Source: Clostridiales bacterium (GTDB lineage: Bacteria; Bacillota; Clostridia; Peptostreptococcales; Anaerovoracaceae). Taken from it: a stretch of 18,706 nt of DNA. Every line of letters begins with the position of its first letter. Within the stretch, counting starts at the first letter, position 1. The notes below the pieces were generated by a model that saw nothing but the letters and a program-made list of their open reading frames with translations, searched no databases and was not told the origin of the DNA. Below, piece after piece: positions 8,625 to 15,346 of this stretch. The DNA lies in NCBI GenBank assembly GCA_012735285.1, contig JAAYHT010000259.1, positions 1 through 18,706 on the forward strand. Reading direction: 5' to 3'. Both the position numbers and the translations under genes were made by a program.

Positions 8625-8660
8625 ACGTAGGAAGGGAGGAGAGCCTCCCTTCGCCTATGT
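8625..8660 (-). terminator. Stable hairpin at the stop codon of the CoA-binding gene
   Basis: Arms 8625-8639 and 8644-8660 form about 15 bp with a two-base bulge and an AGAG loop (plus-strand sense). It touches the stop codon of the CoA-binding gene. No T-run follows, so it is more likely an mRNA 3'-end stabiliser, or an accessory to the next hairpin, than a terminator alone. Confidence 0.4.
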
Positions 8661-9064
8661 CAACCATGAAGGTTAAGGTATGCCATAGCACACGCACCTT
8701 CATGGACTACAGTGAACCCTCTGTCCTCTGCATATTTTACGACATTATCATCATAGGTTCCTGGTTGTAACCAAATATTTGGGGTAACTTGTGGGTCCAG
8801 TTTTTCTAAGTATTTTAAAGTTACGTGAGGAGGCACTACAAAATCTATACAATCAGGAACCTTTGGTAGCTCTTGTATCGAAGGATAGCATTTGCATCCA
8901 TCATCCATTTTATCGTAACTGGGGTTGACGGCATAGGTCTCATAGCCATTAGATTTTAAGGTATGATATATTCTATTAGAAACTTTCTCAGGGTTATTGC
9001 TGGCTCCGACAACTGCCCAGACTTTTTTGTTCATCATGTGTTTCATTTTTTCTTCGTTGTTCAT
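8660..9064 (-). CDS. CoA-binding domain protein (YccU-like)
   Basis: A single-domain Rossmann-fold protein of 134 residues, matching the CoA_binding/YccU family in length. The nucleotide loop is VWAVVGASNNPEKVSNRIYHTLKSNG-like near residues 14-35, followed by YAVNPSYD, the VVPPHVTLKYLE segment and NIWLQPGTYDD in the middle, and GFTVVHEGACAMAYLNL at the C-terminus with the conserved cysteine. The start is ATG 9064 because GGAGG lies about five bases upstream; the frame is open to 9139 without a ribosome binding site. The family fold resembles the CoA-binding part of succinyl-CoA synthetases and of the redox sensor Rex, but the cellular role is not established. It appears monocistronic. Confidence 0.85.
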   Translation of the reverse strand: MNNEEKMKHMMNKKVWAVVGASNNPEKVSNRIYHTLKSNGYETYAVNPSYDKMDDGCKCYPSIQELPKVPDCIDFVVPPHVTLKYLEKLDPQVTPNIWLQPGTYDDNVVKYAEDRGFTVVHEGACAMAYLNLHG

Positions 9065-9146
9065 GATTACCTCCGCTGCTAAGAATAAGTTCTGTAACTT
9101 AATTATTCCCATTTTTTCTAAGCTGAAACAGTTAACCATAAATTTA

Positions 9147-9175
9147 TTGACTAAGATTTTTGATTATGATATAAG
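9147..9175 (+). promoter_or_regulatory. Promoter of the orphan S component-kinase-serpin operon
   Basis: TTGACT (9147-9152), 17-base spacer, TATAAG (9170-9175). Transcription would start near 9182, exactly at the base of the first leader hairpin, giving a leader of about 100 nt. Confidence 0.6.
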
Positions 9176-9182
9176 AAAGATA

Positions 9183-9265
9183 CTGACTGAAGTCAGGGTG
9201 GTAATACCATGAAGGTATTAGCTTTCTTCAGAATGAGGAAAGCTATCTTCTAATGGTATTTTTTT
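9183..9265 (+). promoter_or_regulatory. Transcription attenuator leader: small hairpin, then mutually exclusive hairpin/terminator
   Basis: Three elements are read directly. (1) A hairpin CTGAC/GTCAG (9183-9187/9192-9196) with a TGAA loop. (2) A terminator with outer stem AATACCAT/ATGGTATT (9203-9210/9253-9260), inner 11-bp stem (9219-9229/9235-9245) with an AGAAT loop, then a T run through 9265. (3) A competing short hairpin AATACC/GGTATT (9203-9208/9214-9219, loop ATGAA) that uses the same 5' arm and would break the terminator's outer stem. GGAGG at 9269-9273 follows, then ATG 9281. This is the layout of a riboswitch or protein-controlled attenuator with a very small sensor. I do not recognise a known class. 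Confidence 0.6.
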
Positions 9266-9280
9266 ATTGGAGGTATTTTT

Positions 9281-9805
9281 ATGAAGTCATCAAAACAACT
9301 CGTATTATCAGCTTTGTTTCTAGCTTTAGGCCTACTACTACCATTTTTGACTGGACAGATTCCAAGTTTAGGAAACAAGCTACTTCCTATGCATATCCCT
9401 ATACTACTATGTGGCTTTATCTGCGGCAAAAGATACGGTTTGATAGTAGGGTTCATTACGCCTCTTTTAAGAAGCTTTTTACTCACAACACCCCCACCTT
9501 TTATAGCGGTTACCATGGCCTTTGAGTTGGCTACTTACGGTTTTGTAGCAGGACTTATATATAATCTCTTACCCAAGAACAAAATATACATATATGTATC
9601 ATTAATTATTTCTATGCTAGTGGGAAGGATAGTATGGGGTATTGCCAGCGCCATTGTATTTGGTAGTATTGGTATGGAATTTAACTGGGAGTTATTTGTA
9701 GCAGGAGGATTTATTAATGCAATACCTGGTATAATAATTCAAATAATACTAATACCTATACTAGTTATGGCGATTAATAGAGAAAGAATGGTTAAGAATG
9801 CATGA
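9281..9805 (+). CDS. Orphan ECF transporter S component (PF12822-like), substrate unknown
   Basis: A hydrophobic 174-residue protein with about five to six membrane helices. The N-terminal helix SALFLALGLLLPFLTGQIP, then LLPMHIPILLCGFICGKRYG and GFITPLLRS, and a middle AFELATYGFVAGLIY are typical of ECF S components that import vitamin-like molecules. No T or ATPase gene is adjacent, so it is probably a group II subunit sharing the T/double-ATPase module encoded at 4119-6640. Start ATG 9281 has GGAGG seven bases upstream. Its stop overlaps the start of the kinase gene by eight bases, so uptake and phosphorylation are probably coupled. Control is probably by the attenuator just upstream. The substrate cannot be read from the sequence. 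Confidence 0.75.
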   Translation: MKSSKQLVLSALFLALGLLLPFLTGQIPSLGNKLLPMHIPILLCGFICGKRYGLIVGFITPLLRSFLLTTPPPFIAVTMAFELATYGFVAGLIYNLLPKNKIYIYVSLIISMLVGRIVWGIASAIVFGSIGMEFNWELFVAGGFINAIPGIIIQIILIPILVMAINRERMVKNA

Positions 9806-10385
9806 AGTATTTGAGAGGATTGACTCTTTGATTCAATCAAAGGATTTAGTAATGGTTGCCATCGATGGCAACTCGGGTGCAGGGAAGTCTAACCTTGCAT
9901 CTATAATCGAGAAAGAGTATGAATGCAATGTCTTTCATATGGATGATTACTTTCTTAGACCTGAGCAAAGAACTATATATAGGCTAAGAGAAGTAGGCGG
10001 AAACATAGATTATGAGAGGTTTAAGCAAGAAGTAATAGATGGGATTTTAAGCAGGAAGAGGTTTAGTTATAGTAAATATGACTGTAAAACAAAGACCCTG
10101 GACGTATCTATAGCTGTAGAACCTAAGAAGTTGAATATAATTGAAGGGGTCTACAGCTTGCATCCTACTCTTTCTGAGTTTTACGATCTAAAGATATTTC
10201 TAACCATCGATAAAAAGGAACAGATTAGACGCTTATCTAATAGAGAGGATCCATCAAAACTAAAGAGATTTATAGAAGAATGGATACCTTTAGAAGACGA
10301 ATATTTTAAAGAGTTAGAGATAAAGAAAAAATGTGATCTAGTTCTCGATGGAACATTGCATCCACAACCATCGTCAAACAAGTAA
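9798..10385 (+). CDS. Uridine-kinase-like P-loop small-molecule kinase
   Basis: The 195-residue cytoplasmic protein has a Walker A GNSGAGKS (24-31) after a VMVAIDG strand, the lid-side HMDDYFLRPEQRT segment with its catalytic aspartates (about 51-63), the IIEGVYSLHP motif, and a KKEQIRRLSNRE region as in uridine kinase, phosphoribulokinase and nicotinamide riboside kinase relatives. The family transfers phosphate from ATP to a nucleoside or vitamin alcohol. It overlaps the ECF S component by eight bases, so it most likely phosphorylates and thereby traps what that transporter imports; the identity (nucleoside, pyridine riboside, thiamine or pyridoxine precursor) is open. The start ATG 9798 is fixed by overlap. 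The serpin frame begins three bases after its stop. Confidence 0.75.
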   Translation: MHEVFERIDSLIQSKDLVMVAIDGNSGAGKSNLASIIEKEYECNVFHMDDYFLRPEQRTIYRLREVGGNIDYERFKQEVIDGILSRKRFSYSKYDCKTKTLDVSIAVEPKKLNIIEGVYSLHPTLSEFYDLKIFLTIDKKEQIRRLSNREDPSKLKRFIEEWIPLEDEYFKELEIKKKCDLVLDGTLHPQPSSNK

Positions 10386-10388
10386 AGG

Positions 10389-11615
10389 ATGGTGAGGTGC
10401 GATGAAAAAAACGATTGTATAATATTATGTTTAATTCTAATAATCTCAACTCTTACAGCCTGTGATGATGTAGGGGAAGTATCCTATAAGGCAGAACTTG
10501 TAAATCAAAGGGTTTTAGATGGCAATAGTCAGTTTGCTATTGATATCTTTAAGACATTAAGTAAAGAAGACCAGGGTAAAAATATTTTTATCTCTCCTTT
10601 TAGTATTTCCGCTGCCTTGACAATGACCTATAACGGAGCTGAGACAACTACGAAAGAAGTTATGGAAAGTGTTCTTGGATATAGCGGCATTGATAGAGAC
10701 CTAGTAAATGAAAGCTATAAGCACCTGCTTGAGTACCTTAAAAATGCTGATAGCAAGATAGAGCTTGATATAGCTAATTCAATTTGGGCAAAGGAAGGAA
10801 AAGAGATCAAGGAGGAATTCCTGGAGAAAAATAGGGATAGTTTTAGTGCACAGATAGAGAGTTTAGACTTTAGTAGGGATGAGGCTGTAGAAATAATTAA
10901 TAATTGGATATCAGAAGCCACTAAGGGCAAGATAGATGAAATGCTAGAGCCTCCAATTCCTCCTGAGGTCATCATGTATCTAATAAATGCAATATATTTC
11001 AAAGGAGAATGGAGCGAAGAGTTTGATCCCAAGGATACAAAGGATGAGCCCTTTACAACCTACGATAGTAAAGAACAGATCGTAAGCATGATGAGTAGAA
11101 AGGGTAAAATCGAATACGCCCAGGGCGAGGGTTATAAAGCTGTGAGGCTCCCCTACGGCAAGGGTAAAGTATCGATGTATTGTGTGCTGCCCGATGAAGA
11201 CATAACCATTGATGAATTTATTGATAATATGACCATAGAAAGATGGTATGAAATTCGAGATAAGATGAATGAAGTAGATGAGCTTGAGCTCAAAATTCCT
11301 AAATTTAAACTAGAGTATGGAATAAAGAATCTAAATGACAGCCTTATAGCCCTTGGCATGGAGGAAGCCTTTACAGATAGGGCTGACTTTTCCGGCATAA
11401 TGGATAATGTATGCATAAGCAGAGTTCTCCATAAAGCTGTTATAGAAGTTAACGAAGAAGGAAGTGAAGCAGCAGCCGCAACTGTGGTTGAAATTAGAGA
11501 AACGGCAGCTATGGAGCCTATAAGCTTTATAGCCGATAGACCCTTCCTATTCTTCATCTCAGATGATCAGTCCGGAACAATTTTATTCATGGGTAAACTA
11601 CTTGAAGTAGAATAA
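10389..11615 (+). CDS. Inhibitory-type serpin, probable lipoprotein with out-of-frame start
   Basis: A serine protease inhibitor of the serpin fold, 408 residues as read from ATG 10389. Core motifs are NIFISPFSISAALTMTYNGA, NAIYFKGEW, the hinge EEGSEAAAAT (about 356-365) whose small residues mark inhibitory members, and the C-terminal RPFLFFI...GTILFMGKL. By register the P1 residue is T372 or one of the two alanines after it. Residues 11-25 (IILCLILIISTLTAC) are a lipoprotein h-region ending in lipobox LTAC, so C25 should be lipid-anchored outside the cell. ATG 10389 has no usable ribosome binding site and gives an acidic n-region; ATG 10402 has GAGGTG four to five bases upstream and starts MKK, but is one base out of frame across an A7 run (10405-10411). 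The real start is probably 10402, with a frameshift. Confidence 0.88.
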   Translation: MVRCDEKNDCIILCLILIISTLTACDDVGEVSYKAELVNQRVLDGNSQFAIDIFKTLSKEDQGKNIFISPFSISAALTMTYNGAETTTKEVMESVLGYSGIDRDLVNESYKHLLEYLKNADSKIELDIANSIWAKEGKEIKEEFLEKNRDSFSAQIESLDFSRDEAVEIINNWISEATKGKIDEMLEPPIPPEVIMYLINAIYFKGEWSEEFDPKDTKDEPFTTYDSKEQIVSMMSRKGKIEYAQGEGYKAVRLPYGKGKVSMYCVLPDEDITIDEFIDNMTIERWYEIRDKMNEVDELELKIPKFKLEYGIKNLNDSLIALGMEEAFTDRADFSGIMDNVCISRVLHKAVIEVNEEGSEAAAATVVEIRETAAMEPISFIADRPFLFFISDDQSGTILFMGKLLEVE

Positions 11616-11646
11616 TCTTTTAGAAGCATTTGCACACCATACTACC

Positions 11647-11683
11647 AAGATCACTCGATAACTATCGGGTGATCTTATTCTTA
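11647..11683 (+). terminator. Terminator of the S component-kinase-serpin operon
   Basis: Arms 11647-11659 and 11664-11676 form 13 bp with one G-T pair and an AACT loop, 31 bases after the serpin stop. The tail TTATTC is only moderately T-rich. Confidence 0.65.
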
Positions 11684-11778
11684 ATATTAGGGATATTTTT
11701 CTAAGGTGTTGTGTTTATTATATAATAGGGGGTATAGTATATTATCTTAATAACCCGCAGTATTAGAATAAAATATTA

Positions 11779-11806
11779 TTGATATATGCCCATAATCTTG
11801 TATAAT
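11779..11806 (+). promoter_or_regulatory. Promoter of the DUF134-DtxR operon
   Basis: TTGATA (11779-11784) and a perfect TATAAT (11801-11806) with 16 bases between. It lies inside an inverted repeat, so it is probably regulated. Confidence 0.6.
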
Positions 11807-11827
11807 AGTACTTGATAATGGGCGTAT
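11784..11827. promoter_or_regulatory. Inverted-repeat operator candidate straddling the DUF134 promoter
   Basis: Arms ATATGCCCATAATC (11784-11797) and GATAATGGGCGTAT (11814-11827) are reverse complements apart from one mismatch and one G-T equivalent over 14 bases. The half-site centres are 30 bp apart, about three helix turns, and the -10 box lies between them. This layout suits a dimeric or tetrameric repressor; DUF134 or the DtxR-like protein encoded downstream are the obvious candidates (inference). Confidence 0.5.
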
Positions 11828-11848
11828 GCTGATAAGAAGGAGAAAGAT

Positions 11849-12211
11849 ATGGCTAGACCTAGGAAGTTTAGAAGAGTATGCTGCTTGCCCGAGAGGGATC
11901 TATTCGGACCTCTTACTGGTCCAAGAAGTGAACGCGATATTATCAATATGACTGTCGAGGAGTACGAAGTCATTAGGCTAATCGATATGGAAGGCTTGAT
12001 GCAGGAAGAATGTGCACAGCGAATGAATGTTGCGAGAACAACAGTGCAAAGAATATATGCAGAAGCAAGGAAGAAGATTGCTGAATCATTAGTTCTAGGT
12101 AAGATTCTTAAAATCGAAGGTGGAAATTACGAGTTATGTGTAGACAGCGAGCAGAAAGTAGGATGTCTCAGGTGGCGTAGACATAGGCATCGCCATGGAA
12201 ATCAATTATAG
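11849..12211 (+). CDS. DUF134 / UPF0251 family DNA-binding protein
   Basis: A 120-residue protein of the DUF134 family: start MARPRKFRRVCCLP, then the sigma-70 region 4-like helix-turn-helix MTVEEYEVIRLIDMEGLMQEECAQRMNVARTTVQRI-type segment at about 34-72 (shown by key residues E37, E38, R42, D45, Q51, T63-T64, Q66), and IYAEARKKIAESL. The C-terminus has a cysteine and a basic, histidine-rich tail (GCLRWRRHRHRHG), with CC near the N-terminus, which could bind metal or a cluster. Family members are common in strict anaerobes and are predicted transcription regulators; targets are unknown. AAGGAGAAAG precedes the ATG. It is followed after 15 bases by a DtxR-type regulator, so the two are probably co-transcribed. 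Confidence 0.88.
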   Translation: MARPRKFRRVCCLPERDLFGPLTGPRSERDIINMTVEEYEVIRLIDMEGLMQEECAQRMNVARTTVQRIYAEARKKIAESLVLGKILKIEGGNYELCVDSEQKVGCLRWRRHRHRHGNQL

Positions 12212-12226
12212 TGAGGGGTTTTATTA

Positions 12227-12604
12227 ATGGGAATTCAAGAGTCTGGGGAAAATTATCTTGAAACCATACTTATACTTCAAAAGAGGATAGGTCAGGTACG
12301 TTCTATCGATATAGTCAACGAAACGGGGCTCTCTAAACCGAGCGTTAGCTCTGCCATGAAAAAATTGCGAGAGCGAGGCTATATAAAAATGGATAGAAAG
12401 GGACTTATTACATTTACCGATAAGGGCAAAAAAACTGCAGAAGAGATTTATGAGAAACATAAGTTGCTGACCAAATATTTGAAAGCCTTGGGAGTAAGCG
12501 AGGATGTAGCAAGGGAAGATGCATGTAAAATAGAGCATTATATAAGCGATGAAAGTTTTGATAGAATAAGAGAAGACTATAAAAGAATTGAAAAAACACA
12601 ATAA
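12227..12604 (+). CDS. DtxR-family metal-dependent regulator, short form
   Basis: The 125-residue protein has the winged HTH (GLSKPSVSSAMKKLRERGYI, about 34-53; wing RKGLITFTDKG) and the dimerisation/metal domain of DtxR, but stops before the SH3-like domain, as MntR-type members do. By alignment from memory, H78, C100, E103 and H104 (KHKLL and ACKIEHYISDE) correspond to DtxR H79, C102, E105 and H106, while the position of DtxR Met10/MntR Asp8 is Asn9. The cysteine favours an iron-type rather than a manganese-type regulator, but this needs a binding test. It follows DUF134 closely and is ended by a strong hairpin. The operator in front of the operon may be its own. No ferrous-iron (FeoB) or manganese transporter gene is in view. 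Confidence 0.88.
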   Translation: MGIQESGENYLETILILQKRIGQVRSIDIVNETGLSKPSVSSAMKKLRERGYIKMDRKGLITFTDKGKKTAEEIYEKHKLLTKYLKALGVSEDVAREDACKIEHYISDESFDRIREDYKRIEKTQ

Positions 12605-12605
12605 A

Positions 12606-12642
12606 AATAAATAGAGCTGTCGTCACGACAGTTCTATTTATT
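12606..12642. terminator. Bidirectional terminator between DtxR gene and redox operon
   Basis: Arms 12606-12622 and 12626-12642 pair over 17 bp with one G-T pair and a TCA loop. The A-rich 5' arm and T-rich 3' arm let it act on both strands. It is the shared end of the DtxR gene and of the minus-strand redox operon, whose last stop is at 12694. Confidence 0.75.
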
Positions 12643-12693
12643 AGTATATGTAGGAAGAGGACTATTTCTATTGAGTAGATAAAAGAGCTATTC

Positions 12694-13203
12694 TTATCTA
12701 AGGTCGATCAACTTTCTAAGCATTTTCTCTTTCTTTAACACTTCAATATTATTTTTCGTATCATATTTTAATGCCTTTGTGGGACAAGCCCTTACACAGG
12801 CTGGTATAAGATCGTGTTCTACCCGTGTGATGCAACCATCACATTTTTTTATTTTTCCATCGGTACCAAACTTAGGAGCACCATAGGGGCAGTTCATTAA
12901 GCAGCTGTGACATCCTATGCAGAGGGAAGCTTCCACTACTGTCATATTAGTTTCAGAATCCTTTTGCAAGGTTCCTGTGGGGCATCCTATTACACATGGA
13001 GCATCTTCGCAATGCAAGCATGCAAGGGATATATATCCTAGTTTCCCGTCTGGGGAATAAATTGGACGAATCACAGAAACCTCCCTGAATGCCCTTTCGT
13101 TATCTATATCTATATCGTTTTGATCCATGCAAGCCACTACACAGGCATAGCAGCCAACACAACGTTCGAGATCAATATCAAAAATTTTCTTATCCTTACT
13201 CAT
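12694..13203 (-). CDS. DmsB/HycB-like ferredoxin subunit with four [4Fe-4S] motifs
   Basis: The 169-residue protein is the electron-transfer subunit typical of DMSO-reductase-family enzymes. Sixteen cysteines form four clusters: CVGCYACVVAC near 15-25, CLHCEDAPCVIGCP near 62-75, CIGCHSCLMNCP near 95-106 and CDGCITRVEHDLIPACVRACP near 119-139. The spacings are those of DmsB-type proteins. It has no signal peptide and no membrane segment. It begins one base after the stop of the molybdopterin gene and has its own AGGAAG site, so it is the third gene of the operon. It should shuttle electrons between the flavoprotein and the Mo/W site. Nothing in it is broken. Confidence 0.9.
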   Translation of the reverse strand: MSKDKKIFDIDLERCVGCYACVVACMDQNDIDIDNERAFREVSVIRPIYSPDGKLGYISLACLHCEDAPCVIGCPTGTLQKDSETNMTVVEASLCIGCHSCLMNCPYGAPKFGTDGKIKKCDGCITRVEHDLIPACVRACPTKALKYDTKNNIEVLKKEKMLRKLIDLR

Positions 13204-13204
13204 A

Positions 13205-15346
13205 TTATCTTCCTACCTTTTCAATATTTCCTAGAAATGCTTTAAAGCCTGGGAAACCCGATATGGGATCGGTGTAATAGGGATCTATTATGGTGTTTAC
13301 ATCCGCCTCTTTATAACCATGGATTATAGATACTACGCCTTTTAATACCATGTCGCTGATGTTTGCTTTAACCTGGATTGAACCATATGGGGTGACGATA
13401 CTAATCTTGTCATCCTGTTCAATGCCAAGGGCCTGGGCATCTTCCCTACTAATATCCGCCATAGGTTCGGGGCGCAAGCTCTTAGTCCATGGGAGCCTGA
13501 AGGTGCGAGTATGGATAAACATAGGAAGGCGTGATCCTGTATTTATGATAAAAGGATACTTTCTTGCCAATTCTGGGTCAGCAGATGGGCTGCTCCTTGG
13601 AGGCTTATATGTAGGTAAAGGATCATACCCATGACTTTCTTTGTATTTTCTCAACAGTTCTGATGTGCATTCAACCTTGCCGGTTGGCGTTTTAAATCCT
13701 TCTTTTTCATATTTTTTATAAACCACAGGATCTAGAGGCGCCATCATTCCTGAAGGATGTTTTTTCAATTCTTCTACAGTCATTCCCGTAGGCTCCAGTA
13801 CCCAATCTAAATTTGCCTCATAGCCTTTTTTCATCAATTCATCATCTATATCTAAGCGTTTTGCCAGTTCAAAGATGATTTCATAATCTGGCTTTGAATT
13901 AAATAGGGGCTCAATTGCAGGTTGGGTGTAGATGACAAAGCCGTTGTTATATGACTTAAACTCGCTACGCTCCACTGATGTACAAACTGGAAGTACTATG
14001 TCTGCATAGCGGCATGTATCTGTAAAGAATATATCTGTGTTTACGAAAAACTCCAGTTCATTTAATGCTTTCAACATATTGGATGAACCAGGCCACATCC
14101 TATAATTCAACCCAAAGGAAATGAGATGGGTTATAGGGTATGGTTCTTTTGAAAGAATCTGCTTGGGCAGGTGGACAGCCTGGGCCTCGCTTGTTAAGTC
14201 CATCCATACAGGAAAGGCCTCCTGACCTATTCTTGCTTTCATCTCGCTTAAGGGCTTTGATGTTATGTATTCTATAAAACGCGTTTTAAACCCTGATGCG
14301 GATGATAACCAGGTGTCATCCTTTACTATATTTCCGCCCTTTATATCAAAATTGCCTGTAAGTCCAATAAGAAGTAGGGCTGCTCTGTAGTTCTGGAGTC
14401 CGTTTGTATGATGAACGACGGGAGCCGCACTAGGCATAAATGCAGCAGGTTTTGTATTGCTGTACATACGGGCAGCTTCTATTAGAAGTTCTTTTGGTAC
14501 AGCTGTGATCTCTTCAACCTTTTCAGGAGTAAACTCCTTAATATATTCTCTATATTCATCAAAACCATGAAAATATTGTTCTACAAACTCTTTATCAAAC
14601 CAGCCTTCGCTTACAATTACATTGGCCATTCCCAGGGCCAAGGCTCCGTCTGTTCCGGGGCGCAATTGTAGATGGATGTCGGCCAGTGTAGCCATGGGTG
14701 TAACCCTGGGATCCACAACAATCATTTTCATGCCGTTTTCTTTTTTGTTCATAATTACCTCTGCCTGGGTGGTATTGGTATACATAGGATTAGAGGACCA
14801 CACTAAGAGGCAGTTGGTATTTATTAAATCAGGCCATGCCATTTTACCGTAGTTAAGTTTGAAAGCCATGTCCATAGCTTTAAAACAAGTGCTGGAATCG
14901 GTACATTAAATAGGAGATCCATATGTATGAGCTAGTCTTTGGACAAAGGGCCTCATCCATTTTGTATATCCTACGAAAAAAGCTGCATACTCCGGACCTT
15001 TTTCCTTTTTTAACTTATTGAATTCTTCTGCTATGGTTTCATAAGCTTCTTCCCAAGAGATTGCCTCGAAATTATCGCTGCCCTTAGGACCAACCCGTTT
15101 CATTGGTGAACGCAGACGGTCTTCATGGTAAACATACTGTCTGGTTGCGGCACCTTTTGAACAGAGTGTGCCCCTGCTGTTTTTATGCTCAAGCATCCCT
15201 TCAACCTTTATTATTTCTCCATCTTTAACATAAAGATCCAGCCCGCAATGGGAATGGGGATTGCAGATAGAACATATTGATTTTTTAATTTCAATCCCCG
15301 TATCTGCTCCCGGGATTTTAGCTCTTAACTTTTCTTCCAAATTCAT
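13205..15346 (-). pseudogene. DMSO-reductase-family molybdopterin oxidoreductase interrupted by one in-frame TAA
   Basis: Read through, the gene encodes about 713 residues, normal for this family. Part 1 (15346-14906, 146 residues): no Tat signal, an N-terminal [4Fe-4S] site C25-x2-C28-x5-C34-x27-C62, then the start of the molybdopterin domain ending at GSPI. A TAA follows at 14906-14908. The same frame continues directly with CTDSSTCFKAM..., where the cysteine seven codons after the stop (residue 154 by read-through) is the expected Mo/W ligand, and goes on to a molydopterin-binding C-terminus (NTGSRLPMF, ADISREDAQALGI, YGSIQVKA). A separate start at ATG 14875 would lose that cysteine. TAA rules out selenocysteine or pyrrolysine decoding. 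It overlaps the flavoprotein gene as ATGA. A recent nonsense mutation, a sequencing error or read-through are the options; the substrate is unknown. Confidence 0.85.

Noticed and set aside
8579..8770. 63-codon plus-strand frame across the 8625-8660 hairpin
   Set aside because: It runs through two hairpins and the antisense of the CoA-binding gene, without a ribosome binding site or recognisable motif.
9191..9215. T-box-like GGGTGG motif in the leader of the orphan S component
   Set aside because: The T-box antiterminator core needs GGGTGGNACCGCG and a long stem I with a specifier loop upstream. Here the match ends after GGGTGG, and the promoter leaves only about 15 nt before it.
9253..9525. 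90-codon plus-strand frame overlapping the orphan S component
   Set aside because: It is an out-of-frame reading of the S-component gene, includes the terminator T run and lacks a ribosome binding site; composition is not protein-like.
12224..12601. 125-codon minus-strand frame opposite the DtxR gene
   Set aside because: It is the exact antisense shadow of the DtxR-family gene, whose motifs and ribosome binding site are clear.
14906..14908. Stop codon in the molybdoenzyme as selenocysteine or pyrrolysine
   Set aside because: The codon is TAA, not TGA or TAG, and it lies seven codons before the ligand cysteine, which is itself encoded by TGT.
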